The notes beneath the pieces were generated by a model. That model saw nothing but the letters and a program-made list of their open reading frames with translations, was not told where the DNA came from and did not search any database. Of a DNA stretch of 64,000 nt, positions 8,311 through 16,547 are shown piece after piece. Made by a program: the position numbers and the translations under genes. Source of the stretch: Williamsia soli (GTDB lineage Bacteria; Actinomycetota; Actinomycetes; Mycobacteriales; Mycobacteriaceae); contig NZ_JAFRDR010000005.1 of assembly GCF_017377795.1 (NCBI RefSeq), forward strand, positions 1 to 64,000, read 5' to 3'. Positions within the stretch are counted from its first letter, which is position 1, and every line of letters starts with the position of its first letter.

Positions 8311-8709
8311 ATGACCGGAGCACTCAGCCTGGGGCGGATCGGGAACGTCTTCTACTTCGTCGACCAGTTCGATGAAGCGGTCGACTGGTACTGCGCCCGT
8401 CTCGGACGCCAACCGGTCGAGCGGGGCGGTGCGCTGGTCGCCTTCGACATCGACGGGGTCCGGCTCACCATCCACAGATCCGACGAGTACAACTCCCCGG
8501 GGCCCACGGGTGTCTCCGCGTACTGGACGGTCTCGGACGTCGACGCGATCGTCGCCGATTGGACCGCCCACGGCGCCGTGGCACACCGGGGGCCGAAGAC
8601 GGTCTTCACCGGAGAGAGGCTCTGTCAGCTGCTGGATCCGTTCGGCAACCTCTTCGCGATCCGGGAGACCCCGCCATCGGTCGGTACCGACATAGGTGCA
8701 TCGTCATGA
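8311..8709 (+). CDS. VOC (glyoxalase/bleomycin-resistance) family protein
   Basis: This 132-residue single-module protein has the paired beta-alpha-beta-beta-beta units of the vicinal oxygen chelate fold. It begins IGNVFYFVDQFDEAVDWY and ends with the typical LLDPFGNLFAI segment. An AAGG stretch precedes the ATG. Its stop overlaps the start of the MFS transporter (ATGA at 8706-8709), so the two are translationally coupled. Such a pairing often serves resistance to a small toxic compound (binding or modification plus export), but no specific ligand can be named. Confidence 0.83.
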   Translation: MTGALSLGRIGNVFYFVDQFDEAVDWYCARLGRQPVERGGALVAFDIDGVRLTIHRSDEYNSPGPTGVSAYWTVSDVDAIVADWTAHGAVAHRGPKTVFTGERLCQLLDPFGNLFAIRETPPSVGTDIGASS

Positions 8710-10340
8710 CCACCGTCGACCCCGTCGTGACGGGGAACCCGGCGTGGGCGCCGCTTCGAAACCGGATCTACCGGATGCTCTTCATCGCCCAGTTGGTGTC
8801 GAACATCGGTCTGTGGATGCAAACCGTTGGGGCGCAGTGGTTCCTGGTGGAGCACCACAGCAGCGCGATCATCATCGCGCTCGTGCAGACGGCCAGCCTG
8901 CTGCCGACTCTGTTCCTTGCACTCCCGGCAGGCGGCCTCGCCGACCTGCTCGATCGACGTCGGTTGCTCATCGCGGTGAGCGTGTACACCGCACTCGCGG
9001 CGGGGCTGCTGACATTCTTGGCCTGGACCGACGTGTTGTCGCCGATGATGCTGCTGGCCATGACGTTCCTCCTCGGATGCGGGTCCGCTCTGTCGGCACC
9101 GGCTTGGCAGGCAATCCAGCCCGAACTCGTTCCGAAGGAACAGATTCCGGCTGCTTCCGCGCTGGGCAGCGTGACCGTGAACGGCGCTCGTGCGGTGGGC
9201 CCGGCGATCGGAGGAGTGCTCGTCGCGGCGGCAGGTCCGGCTGCGGTCTTCGCGATCAACGCGCTCACCTTCCTCGCGATCATCGGCGCGCTCATTTGGT
9301 GGCGGCGACCAGCAGACAACAAGGCGATCGATCGCGAACGCTTCGGGCGGTCGATGGTCACCGGTCTGCACTACATCCGGTCAGCGCCGGTTGTTCGCCG
9401 GATCATGCTCCGCTCGGCGCTGTTCGCCGTCCCGGCCTCCGCGCTGTGGGCGCTGTTGCCCCTGGCTTCGGCGCAGCATCTGCACTTCGGTGCCTCGGGT
9501 TACGGACTGGTTCTGGGACTGCTCGGCGTGGGCGCGTTGGTGGGGGTCGTGGTGTACCCGAGACTTCGAAAGAAGCTGTCGAGCAACGGTATCCTGATCG
9601 GCTCGGCAGTCGCCTATGCATCGGGGGTCGTCGCCGTGGCGCTCTTTCCGGTGTGGGCGGCGTTGCCCCTGCTACTCGTCGCCGGCGCGGCGTGGATCGG
9701 AACGCTGACCACACTCAATGCGTCTATCCAGCTGTCGCTCGCCCATTGGGTCCGGGCTCGAGGGATGTCGGTCTACCTTCTGGTGTTCATGGGCAGTCAG
9801 GCTCTGGGGTCGTTCATCTGGGGTGTGATCGCCTCGCACACCGGTTTCTCTGCTGCGCTGTTGATCTCCGCTGCCCTGTTGGTCGTCGCTGCGGCGAGTG
9901 TCAAGGTGCTCCCGCTGCGACCCGAGACCGGGACCCTGCCGCGTGGGGTGTCGACTGCGTGGCCGACGCCGATGGTGGTCTTCGGCCCCGAGCCCGACGA
10001 CGGTCCCGTCATCATCTCCAACACCTACCGCGTCCGGCCCGGTGAACTCGAACAGTTCGAGGACGAGATGGTGGCGGTGGGCAGAGCCCGGCGCCGAACG
10101 GGCGCCTATTCCTGGGGTCTGTACTGCCACGGCGGGGACCCGGATGTCCGCGTCGAGCAATTCACTGTCCCGTCGTGGGGAGAGTTCGAACACCAGCATC
10201 GCGAACGGTGGACCGACTCCGACCACGACCTCATCACCGCTGCGCTCGCCCATACCACCACCGGGGCAACCGAAGACGAACAACAGTTGTTCGCACTTCG
10301 GGCGAAAGACCGTGCGGCGGCTGGTATCACTGCTCGATAG
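8706..10340 (+). CDS. MFS exporter with C-terminal ABM-like domain (MFS_3 type)
   Basis: The product has 544 residues. About 400 residues form 10-12 membrane helices, starting with RMLFIAQLVSNIGLWMQTVGAQWFL, a signature of the MFS_3/EntS-like exporters. The last about 130 residues are soluble and read as a dimeric alpha-beta barrel (NTYRVRPGELEQFEDEM), a recurrent tail in this family. The start at 8706 overlaps the VOC stop. An upstream in-frame extension to 8559 is rejected because it lies inside the VOC gene. It probably exports a toxic or secreted small molecule. Confidence 0.88.
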   Translation: MTTVDPVVTGNPAWAPLRNRIYRMLFIAQLVSNIGLWMQTVGAQWFLVEHHSSAIIIALVQTASLLPTLFLALPAGGLADLLDRRRLLIAVSVYTALAAGLLTFLAWTDVLSPMMLLAMTFLLGCGSALSAPAWQAIQPELVPKEQIPAASALGSVTVNGARAVGPAIGGVLVAAAGPAAVFAINALTFLAIIGALIWWRRPADNKAIDRERFGRSMVTGLHYIRSAPVVRRIMLRSALFAVPASALWALLPLASAQHLHFGASGYGLVLGLLGVGALVGVVVYPRLRKKLSSNGILIGSAVAYASGVVAVALFPVWAALPLLLVAGAAWIGTLTTLNASIQLSLAHWVRARGMSVYLLVFMGSQALGSFIWGVIASHTGFSAALLISAALLVVAAASVKVLPLRPETGTLPRGVSTAWPTPMVVFGPEPDDGPVIISNTYRVRPGELEQFEDEMVAVGRARRRTGAYSWGLYCHGGDPDVRVEQFTVPSWGEFEHQHRERWTDSDHDLITAALAHTTTGATEDEQQLFALRAKDRAAAGITAR

Positions 10341-10382
10341 GTATCACTGCCCGATTGATATCACTGTCAGATAGGGGACGAG

Positions 10383-11282
10383 CTACCCCCGCCTCCCCGA
10401 CATCTTGATGATCGCGATGTTGGTGCCCGAGATCAGTGCGATCCCCAGCCATTCGTGAAATCCGAGAAACTGCTGGAGCACCACCATTCCCGCGAGCGCT
10501 GCCCACACGGGATTGAAGCTGGTGAAGATCGCGAACTGCCCGGTCGGCACCCGGCGTAACGCGAGCAGGTCGACGGCATACGGCACCGCCGACGCCAGGA
10601 CACCGGCGCCGATCGTGAACCACAGCACCGATCCCGTCAACTGCCCGGACGAGATGGCGAGCACGAGAACGGGGAGATAGATGAGCGTGGCACCGGTGGT
10701 CGCCAGCGCGGCACCGTCCAGACCCGGTAATCGGGTGCCGACCACGCGGTTGAGCACGATGTACGACGCCCAGCCCGCCGCCGCGATCAGTCCGAGTCCG
10801 ACGCCGAGGTAGTCGGTGGATGGGTTCGGCCACACGAGGATGTAGACGCCTGCGCCTGCGAGCACCACGAAGACCAGATCGACCGGCCGCCTGGAAGCCC
10901 ACATTGCGACCATCAACGGGCCGAGGAACTCCAGGGACACCGCCAAGCCCAGGCCGATGCGGTCGATCGCCAGGTACAGCGTGAGATTCATCGTCGACAC
11001 GGTGACGGCGAGTAACAACACCGGCCACCACTGCGTCCAGCGGAGCGCGCGCACCTGCGGTCGAGCGATGGCGAGCAGTACGGTCGCGGCCACGACCTGA
11101 CGCACCGCGACCACGGCGGCCGGCCCGATCGCCGCGAACGCGTGCGCACCGAGACCCGCACCGACCTGATTGCTGAGACCGCCCGTGAGCATCAACGCGA
11201 CACCGCCCGCGGTGGCCCGCGATTCGGGGGATGCGACGGTGGCGTCCCCCTGGAGGGAGCCCGCGGTCAGGTCGGTGGTCAT
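10383..11282 (-). CDS. EamA/DMT family transporter (RhtA-like)
   Basis: The protein has about 299 residues with ten predicted membrane helices in two EamA repeats, and motifs such as SLEFLGPLMVA and FTSFNPVWAALAG found in RhtA-like amino-acid/metabolite exporters. The start was set at the second Met (MTTDLT, 11282); an upstream Met at 11312 would add 10 residues. It is divergent from a LysR regulator whose likely operator occupies the gap, so LysR probably controls its expression. The substrate is unknown; RhtA-type members export threonine/homoserine. Confidence 0.88.
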   Translation of the reverse strand: MTTDLTAGSLQGDATVASPESRATAGGVALMLTGGLSNQVGAGLGAHAFAAIGPAAVVAVRQVVAATVLLAIARPQVRALRWTQWWPVLLLAVTVSTMNLTLYLAIDRIGLGLAVSLEFLGPLMVAMWASRRPVDLVFVVLAGAGVYILVWPNPSTDYLGVGLGLIAAAGWASYIVLNRVVGTRLPGLDGAALATTGATLIYLPVLVLAISSGQLTGSVLWFTIGAGVLASAVPYAVDLLALRRVPTGQFAIFTSFNPVWAALAGMVVLQQFLGFHEWLGIALISGTNIAIIKMSGRRG

Positions 11283-11330
11283 GTCGGTCAGTGTGGACCG
11301 CTGAGAAGCCAATCAAAAATGCCCTACGCG

Positions 11331-11354
11331 CATGCGTTATACGCTTGACGCATG
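11331..11354. promoter_or_regulatory. inverted repeat in the LysR/EamA divergent promoter
   Basis: CATGCGT (11331-11337) and ACGCATG (11348-11354) form a perfect 7-bp inverted repeat with a 10-base spacer. The second half overlaps the LysR start codon at 11352. Repeats of this kind in a divergent LysR/target spacer are usually the LysR autoregulatory site. The spacer contains TATACG, which could be a -10 element. Confidence 0.65.
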
Positions 11355-12200
11355 GCACTGGAACTGCATCAGCTTCGTGCCTTCGTGGCCGTGGTCGACG
11401 AAGGCACGTTCACCGACGCGGCCATCGTGCTGCGGGTCTCGCAGGCGGCGGTGTCGCGGGCGGTCGCCGGGCTCGAGTCGGCGGTGGGCGCACGGCTTCT
11501 ACACAGAGGCCCGCGGGAGGCGACGCTGACGACGGCCGGCTCGGGGGTGCTCGGGCACGCCCGGCGAGTGCTGGAGGAGGTGGCTCGACTCGAGGAGTCG
11601 TTGTCGCGGCCTGCAGGTGAGTTCAGGATCGGCTATCACTTCGCTGTGCTCGGCGCGCACACCGTTGCAGTTCAACGGGATTGGTCGGCGTTGCACCCGG
11701 GCAACCCGCTGGTGTTCGTCCAGTCCACCAGTGCGAGTGCCGGGCTGCACGAAGGTCTGGTCGAGGCGGCGGTGCTACGCCGCGTGCCGTCGGTACGCCG
11801 GATCGCCACCGAATTGATCGGCACCGAGAACCGTTTTGCCGCGATCGCTGCGTCGGACACGTTGGCTCGACGCCGACGTTTGACGTTGAAAGACCTGCAG
11901 GACAGGACCATTGCCATCGATCCGCTGGTGGGGACCACCACAGGTGACCTGTTCGCCGACAGGCCGGTGGAGGTTCGCACGACCCACAACATCGACGAAT
12001 GGATGACGGCAATCGCCGCCGGACAGGCCGTCGGCTTGACGCCGGAATCCACAGTGCACCAGTACCGCAGGCCCGGCATGGTGTACCGACGCGTCGTCGA
12101 TGTCGAGCCGGTGTCGGTGTGGCTCGCCTGGCAGCGCGACGCCCCGCCGGATCGCATCGCGGATCTGCTGACGATGATGCGACAGGCCTACGCGAGCTGA
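11352..12200 (+). CDS. LysR family transcriptional regulator
   Basis: The 282-residue protein has an N-terminal winged helix-turn-helix, MALELHQLRAFVAVV then DAAIVLRVSQAAVSRAVAGLE. A substrate-binding domain of the periplasmic-binding fold follows from about residue 90. It probably autoregulates and activates the divergent EamA exporter in response to a metabolite. The C-terminal half is standard and complete. Its stop lies 2 bases from the broken PPOX gene on the other strand. Confidence 0.9.
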   Translation: MALELHQLRAFVAVVDEGTFTDAAIVLRVSQAAVSRAVAGLESAVGARLLHRGPREATLTTAGSGVLGHARRVLEEVARLEESLSRPAGEFRIGYHFAVLGAHTVAVQRDWSALHPGNPLVFVQSTSASAGLHEGLVEAAVLRRVPSVRRIATELIGTENRFAAIAASDTLARRRRLTLKDLQDRTIAIDPLVGTTTGDLFADRPVEVRTTHNIDEWMTAIAAGQAVGLTPESTVHQYRRPGMVYRRVVDVEPVSVWLAWQRDAPPDRIADLLTMMRQAYAS

Positions 12201-12201
12201 G

Positions 12202-12402
12202 CTACTGGAGGTTCCGCTTGTGCGGCTTGATCTGGTGGGGTTCGACGTCGAGGTCGCCCGCGGCGAGACCGTAAGAAATGATCCCCAGTGCAATGTTGCA
12301 CGTGAAACCAACCCGACTGGCTTGCAGTGTTCCATTCGGCCGGGTGGTCGCCAGTCTGCCCAGATCCTCGCTGGTCAGGTACGCGCAGGTCTGCAACTTC
12401 AC
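12202..12402 (-). pseudogene. truncated PPOX-class (F420/FMN-dependent) oxidoreductase, N-terminal remnant
   Basis: The frame reads TCAYLTSEDLGRLATTRPNGTLQASRVGF and ends PHKRNLQ-stop. This matches the N-terminal 60 or so residues of PPOX-class split-barrel flavoproteins (usual pattern YL...LGRLAT..DG.PQ..PVGF), which normally exceed 120 residues. The frame stops 2 bases from the LysR gene, so the C-terminal half is missing, probably deleted. A GTG at 12402 is the likeliest original start; the frame stays open to 12501. Only a non-functional fragment is expected. Confidence 0.6.
12294..12309. other. parS-like 16-mer (14 of 16 match)
   Basis: TGTTGCACGTGAAACC differs at two positions from the ParB-binding consensus TGTTTCACGTGAAACA and keeps the CACGTG core. 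It lies inside the decayed PPOX gene. ParB tolerates some mismatches, so weak binding is possible. No parA or parB gene is in the window. Confidence 0.35.
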
Positions 12403-12419
12403 GCCGACTTGAAGTCGGC
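12403..12419. promoter_or_regulatory. 17-bp palindrome next to the PPOX remnant start
   Basis: GCCGACTTGAAGTCGGC is a perfect inverted repeat with 8-base arms and a central G. It directly precedes the GTG at 12402 on the minus strand, a position expected for an operator or for a structure masking the start. Its regulator is unknown, and the target gene appears dead. Confidence 0.55.
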
Positions 12420-12425
12420 ACAAGG

Positions 12426-12458
12426 GCCCGGGAGCGCATGGACATTGCGCTCCCGGGT
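12426..12458 (-). terminator. hairpin downstream of the secreted-protein gene
   Basis: CCCGGGAGCGCA (12427-12438) pairs perfectly with TGCGCTCCCGGG (12446-12457) across a 7-base loop. It lies about 50 bases after the stop of the minus-strand secreted-protein gene. The stem is very stable; no clear T-run follows, as is common for actinobacterial terminators. Confidence 0.7.
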
Positions 12459-12508
12459 GCCTCCAGACAAGGCTCGGCCTTGCTGCAGCGATATCGCTCA
12501 CAGGGATG

Positions 12509-12991
12509 TCACTTCAGGGTGAACGTCGCATTTGCGTTCGGGTAGGCCGATTGGATGCCGGGGATGAGGACGTAATTCGTCGAGCCGGCCCCATCGATAC
12601 CTGAACCGAATGTGCTGGCCCCGTCGATCTGCGAATCCACGACGCGATACGTGGCGATTGGTCCGGTGGCGCCGATCTGGTATTCGACATCGGTCTCGAG
12701 GAAGTTCTGGCTTCCTGCGACGGCTACGACGGTCTCGCTCTCTCCGGGTGCCAAGGTGTCCTTCGGGGCATTCACCCAGCCGCCCGATGAGGACTCGTTC
12801 CCGGAGAGGTATTCGGTTTGCCCGGTGTTGTTGCTGATCGTCATGGCGATCGAGGGCTCGCCGGGGTGGGTGACCGGGACGGTACCCGCGTTGGCAGCGC
12901 CTGCGACTCCGAAGCCGATTGCGGCAGTCGCTGCGATACCCAGGCAACCGGCGCCGATGCGGTTCACGGTGCGTCGTGTGGTGGTGGTCAT
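12509..12991 (-). CDS. small secreted protein, unknown function
   Basis: The 160-residue precursor has an arginine-containing N-region, a hydrophobic core and an AxA cleavage site (GAANA before GTVPV), so it is exported by Sec. The mature part of about 125 residues is Ser/Thr/Gly/Asn-rich without Cys and reads as a beta-sandwich (TISNNTGQTEYL, SETVVAVAGS, YVLIPGIQSAYP). A distant resemblance to aegerolysin-like or immunoglobulin-like exported proteins is possible but not established. The start at 12991 has GGGAG upstream; an in-frame extension to 13093 lacks a signal peptide at its end and was rejected. Confidence 0.75.
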   Translation of the reverse strand: MTTTTRRTVNRIGAGCLGIAATAAIGFGVAGAANAGTVPVTHPGEPSIAMTISNNTGQTEYLSGNESSSGGWVNAPKDTLAPGESETVVAVAGSQNFLETDVEYQIGATGPIATYRVVDSQIDGASTFGSGIDGAGSTNYVLIPGIQSAYPNANATFTLK

Positions 12992-13089
12992 CTCATTCTC
13001 CCTCTGTGGCAGTACTTCTCGTGATCTTCTCCGGCTTGTTGTCGGTGATGAAATAACTATGTGCCCTGGGGAGGCGAAGCGGTGTCGGG

Positions 13090-13137
13090 TCAACGGACCG
13101 TTGAGGGGATGAAACGGTTGTCCACCGATAGGTGGAC
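13090..13137. terminator. two adjacent palindromes (hairpins) between minus-strand genes
   Basis: TCAACGG-A-CCGTTGA (13090-13104) and GTCCACC-GATA-GGTGGAC (13120-13137) are perfect 7-bp inverted repeats. The second begins 9 bases after the stop of the membrane-protein gene at 13146 and can serve as its terminator. The first lies about 100 bases upstream of the secreted-protein start and could be its operator. Confidence 0.55.
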
Positions 13138-13145
13138 GTCGCGCC

Positions 13146-13592
13146 TCAACTCGGACGGGATCCAGCGTGGGTTAGGCGATCACGCACCACGGTCAGGGCG
13201 ATCACCCCGAGACCCACGAGCAGCACGAAGGCATTGGCGGACGTCAGGGCGATGGTCTCGGTGGTCGTCGCCCCATGGGTGTGACCGAGGTGGAACAAGA
13301 AGTGGGGCAGGGCGAAGACCGTGTAGGCAGCGGCCGCGGGGATGACGAACGCCGCGCGCGGTCTGATTGCTGCGAGGAGCAGCAACAGCGCGATGCCGAG
13401 GGTGGCGCCGCCGAAGTCGCGGGCGTAGTGCTCGCTGTACGGCGGCGTGAGGTCGACGGTGGGGAAGTGCTCGTAGAAGGACGCCGGAAACATCTGATTC
13501 CAGACTCCGACGACGAACTCCACCACAAAGAGGATCAACAGGCCGAGGCGGATCAGAAGGCTCATACCGGACAGACCGGCGACGAACCTCAA
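13146..13592 (-). CDS. four-helix integral membrane protein, unknown function
   Basis: The 148-residue protein has about four hydrophobic segments (LLIRLGLLILFVVEFVVG, ATLGIALLLLLAAI, AAFVIPAAAAYTVFALPHFLFH, NAFVLLVGLGVIAL) and a His-rich loop (HFLFHLGHTHG). Its TTG start overlaps the FetB stop by 4 bases, so the two are probably co-translated; ATG 13565 is an alternative start. I do not recognise a named family with confidence. The coupling suggests a role with the FetB-type permease, perhaps metal-related given the His cluster, which is speculation. Confidence 0.7.
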   Translation of the reverse strand: MRFVAGLSGMSLLIRLGLLILFVVEFVVGVWNQMFPASFYEHFPTVDLTPPYSEHYARDFGGATLGIALLLLLAAIRPRAAFVIPAAAAYTVFALPHFLFHLGHTHGATTTETIALTSANAFVLLVGLGVIALTVVRDRLTHAGSRPS

Positions 13593-14386
13593 ACGTGACG
13601 TGCTCCTACGGAACCCGGGAGTCGTCCGCGCGCGACCAGTTCGGTGATCATCACCAGCGCGCAGGAACTCACCGCGAGGATCGAGATCAACACGAACAGC
13701 TGCATGACAGCGGCATCCGCCGGCGATGCACCACCGAGGACCATTCCGACGAACGCTCCGGGAATCGTCACCAGTCCTACCGTGCGGGTTTGGTCGAGCG
13801 CGGGTACGAGTGCGGTGGCTGCGGCGCTGCGGCAGACCTCCATCCGCGAGTGATAGTCGGAGATGCCCAATGACATCGCCGCCTCGACCTCCCCGCGGCG
13901 GGCCGAGAGTTCATCGAAGGCACGTCGTCCCGCGAGGGACGTCGTGTTCATGGCGCCGCCGATCATGATGCCCGCACTCGGGATCACGGCGAGGCCGGTG
14001 GGGGGAAGTACTCCCGACGCAACCAGGACGGTGACGACGACGACCGACGCGAGGGCGACCGGAAGGAGAAGGGTCGCGGCTTCTCCCACCGTGGGGCGCC
14101 GGTTCACCACCCGGCCGGCAGAGGTCCACGCCGCGACAACAGACATGACGGCGACGAATCCGGCGGATGCCCAGAGGTGCTTGACGAGGATGCCGAGAAC
14201 CAGGGCCAGCAAACCGAGTTGCACCGCCGCGCGGATCGACGCCCATGCCACTGCTCGATGGTGTCCGGTCCGTCCGACGTAGGCGATGCCGGTGGCGGCG
14301 ATGGCCAGCAACACAACTGCAACAGCCAAAGCCGGACCGATGCGGATCACGGTGTCCGACAATTGCCCTCCCGACTCTGATCTCAC
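13589..14386 (-). CDS. fetB: FetB/YbbM-type (UPF0014) ABC transporter permease
   Basis: The 265-residue membrane protein matches the UPF0014 family: helices separated by SIRAAVQLGLLALVLG, IPSAGIMIGGAMNTTSLAGRRAFDEL and the loop LVPALDQTRTVGLVTIPGAFVGMVLGG. E. coli FetB works with the ATPase FetA in iron export. No FetA-like ATPase lies adjacent here: the next gene on this strand is the four-helix protein it overlaps. It may use a distant ATPase. The exact start is uncertain because several non-ATG starts are available near 14386. Confidence 0.85.
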   Translation of the reverse strand: MRSESGGQLSDTVIRIGPALAVAVVLLAIAATGIAYVGRTGHHRAVAWASIRAAVQLGLLALVLGILVKHLWASAGFVAVMSVVAAWTSAGRVVNRRPTVGEAATLLLPVALASVVVVTVLVASGVLPPTGLAVIPSAGIMIGGAMNTTSLAGRRAFDELSARRGEVEAAMSLGISDYHSRMEVCRSAAATALVPALDQTRTVGLVTIPGAFVGMVLGGASPADAAVMQLFVLISILAVSSCALVMITELVARGRLPGSVGARHV

Positions 14387-14514
14387 TGATGGTGTCAGAC
14401 TGCCTCGTTTAGAGGGTTGACTGACCGCCGAGCGTGCGGCGAAGAGGTCGCGCCTGTCGTCTCCGCTTTGCGGTGTGGGTACCGCGGGTCAGAGCTGTTG
14501 AGCAAAAGAACATC

Positions 14515-15078
14515 TCACGAGTCGGTTGATTCGGCAGCGAGCAGTGCGGTGCTCACGGCGTCTATGAGGTGGGTTTCGTCGGCGGGGTCGGTCGGCGGCC
14601 ACAGGACGAGCGCGAGGAAGGTGCGCACAGCCAGCGACGACACGATGATGTTGGTGGGGTCGAGCCCGATGAGCTGAGCGGCGATCGCGCGAATTGCGGC
14701 GGAGTCGGTGGCGGCTCGAGCGCCATCGATGGCGTGCTGCGAGCGCAGGAATTGGCGGGCGATCCGATCGGTCCGGATCTGGGTCAGTGCCTCTGCGATC
14801 GCGGTACGTGCGCGGTCGGTGCCGGACATTTCGGCCACGGCTTCGGTCACTGTGGTGGTGATGCGGGTGGAGGTATGAAGAAAGACCGCCTCTATGAGTT
14901 GTTTCTTGCCGCCGGTGTGGCGGTAGATAGTTGCGCGTGAGCAATGCGCGCGGGTGGCGAGGTCGTTGATGTCGAAACGGTCGATGCCGCGCTCGGCGAT
15001 CAGGGCGCCGGCGAGGTCGATCAGGCGGGCGCGGGCGGTGTCGGAGCGGTCGGAGCCGACGAGCCAATCTGGGGGCAT
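14515..15078 (-). CDS. TetR family transcriptional regulator
   Basis: The 187-residue regulator has its HTH at about residues 20-65 (DINDLATRAHCSRATIYRHTGGKKQLIEAV). It is divergent from the cytochrome P450 gene, with two TGAGACAT-containing palindromic sites in the gap, so it probably represses the P450 and itself. The ligand is unknown; P450-linked TetR proteins commonly sense steroids, terpenes or fatty acids. Confidence 0.87.
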   Translation of the reverse strand: MPPDWLVGSDRSDTARARLIDLAGALIAERGIDRFDINDLATRAHCSRATIYRHTGGKKQLIEAVFLHTSTRITTTVTEAVAEMSGTDRARTAIAEALTQIRTDRIARQFLRSQHAIDGARAATDSAAIRAIAAQLIGLDPTNIIVSSLAVRTFLALVLWPPTDPADETHLIDAVSTALLAAESTDS

Positions 15079-15079
15079 A

Positions 15080-15144
15080 TCTCAGTATGAGACATTCATG
15101 GCGAATGAGTAGCGTGTTGTCGCAGCTCACTGGCCTCATGTGAG
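15080..15144. promoter_or_regulatory. candidate TetR operators between TetR and P450
   Basis: TCTCAGTATGAGA (15080-15092, 5-bp arms) overlaps the region just before the TetR start, and CTCATGTGAG lies at 15135-15144. Both are followed by ACAT, giving a repeated TGAGACAT half-site, which suggests recognition by the same protein. The first site would block the TetR promoter and the second the P450 promoter. Confidence 0.55.
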
Positions 15145-15195
15145 ACATGGAAGGCCGCCCTGGCGACGACGTCGTATCGACTTTTCGTCCAGCTC

Positions 15196-16428
15196 TTGCC
15201 TCTGGCGACGGTGCACCTCAACGCTGGTGCCATGAGAGATCTCGATAACCCGTACCCGTATCTCGCGCACCTGCGATCGCATGCCCCGGTGCACCGGCTC
15301 GGAGATTCCTCGTTCTTCGTCGTCAGTTCGTGGGATCTGATCGCCGAGGTGTTGGCGCGCACGAAGGACTTCTCCTCGAACCTGACCGCAACCATGATCG
15401 TCCATCCCGATGGCGGGGTCTCCGAGTGTCCGGTCGCCGAACTGGCGTCACCGTTGCACGTATTGGCCACCGCTGACGATCCCATGCACCGGGACCATCG
15501 CACGATGGTGATGCCCGCGTTGGTGGCGCGCCGCGTCCGCGCCCTGGCGCCGTTCATCGAGGCTGCCACCGGCGACCTGTGGCGAGAAGGACTGCGTGAT
15601 GGACGTATTGATTGGGTGCAGGCGGTCGCGCAGCGCCTTCCGATGCTCGTGGTGACCGAGCTGGTGGGCCTTCCGGCTCAGGACGTCGACGATCTGGTGC
15701 GATGGGCGTTCGCATCCACGATGTTGCTCGACGGTGTCATCACCGCCGACGACCTTGACGTAGCGACCGCCGCGGTCGGAGAACTGGCCACCTATCTGTC
15801 CTCGGCTTATGCTGCGGCTCTTGAGAATCCGGGACCAGACATTCTGGGCGATCTCGCCCGACTCGCTGCCGCCGGAACTCTTGACCACGACACCGCAGTG
15901 ATGATCCTGATCCAACTCGTGGCGGCCGGAGCCGAATCGACCATCAGCCTGCTCGGCACCAGCGTGTGGCTCCTGGGCCGCCACGGCGACATCGCCAACC
16001 GCCTACGCGGCGACCGCAGCCTGATTGCGCCGTTCGTCGAGGAAGCGCTACGGCTCGAATCACCGTTTCGCGGGCACTATCGTCATGTCGTTGACGACAC
16101 AACCCTCGATGGCATCACGCTGCCCGCCGGCTCGCACCTGTACTTGGCGTGGGCCGCAGCCAACCGCGACCCGCACCGGTTCGAAGACCCCGACACCATT
16201 GTCCTCGACCCCGCGACACGCCCCTCTCACATGGCTTTCGGCAAAGGGATACACCTATGCGTCGGCGCGGCACTGGCCCGACTCGAAACCCGCACCAGCA
16301 TAGAGTTTCTCCTCGACGCGACCGGTGAGTTCACCCTCGATGACCCCACGCCACAGTGGACCCGCAGCCTGCTTTCGAGACGCCTGCACACCCTGCCTCT
16401 CACCGTTCATTCTGCGGGCGTGACCTAA
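15196..16428 (+). CDS. cytochrome P450 monooxygenase
   Basis: The protein of about 410 residues has a complete P450 signature: I-helix AAGAESTIS, the E-x-x-R region EEALRLESP, and the haem-binding loop FGKGIHLCVGAALARLE with the proximal Cys near residue 355. It is a soluble bacterial class I P450 needing a ferredoxin and reductase; none is adjacent, though the FprB-type protein at 47588-49168 could serve. The TTG start at 15196 is weak; ATG 15232 (MRDLDNPYPYL) is a good alternative that keeps all conserved parts. The substrate is unknown. The divergent TetR gene probably controls it. Confidence 0.9.
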   Translation: MPLATVHLNAGAMRDLDNPYPYLAHLRSHAPVHRLGDSSFFVVSSWDLIAEVLARTKDFSSNLTATMIVHPDGGVSECPVAELASPLHVLATADDPMHRDHRTMVMPALVARRVRALAPFIEAATGDLWREGLRDGRIDWVQAVAQRLPMLVVTELVGLPAQDVDDLVRWAFASTMLLDGVITADDLDVATAAVGELATYLSSAYAAALENPGPDILGDLARLAAAGTLDHDTAVMILIQLVAAGAESTISLLGTSVWLLGRHGDIANRLRGDRSLIAPFVEEALRLESPFRGHYRHVVDDTTLDGITLPAGSHLYLAWAAANRDPHRFEDPDTIVLDPATRPSHMAFGKGIHLCVGAALARLETRTSIEFLLDATGEFTLDDPTPQWTRSLLSRRLHTLPLTVHSAGVT

Positions 16429-16547
16429 GCGCCGATGCAGTCGGCCACCGGACTCACACACTGAGTTCATCAACTCGAAAACTACTGCACAGAAACGGAA
16501 TAGACGATGAAGAGAGCGTGCATGTCGCTCTCACAGTAGGCGGGGGA

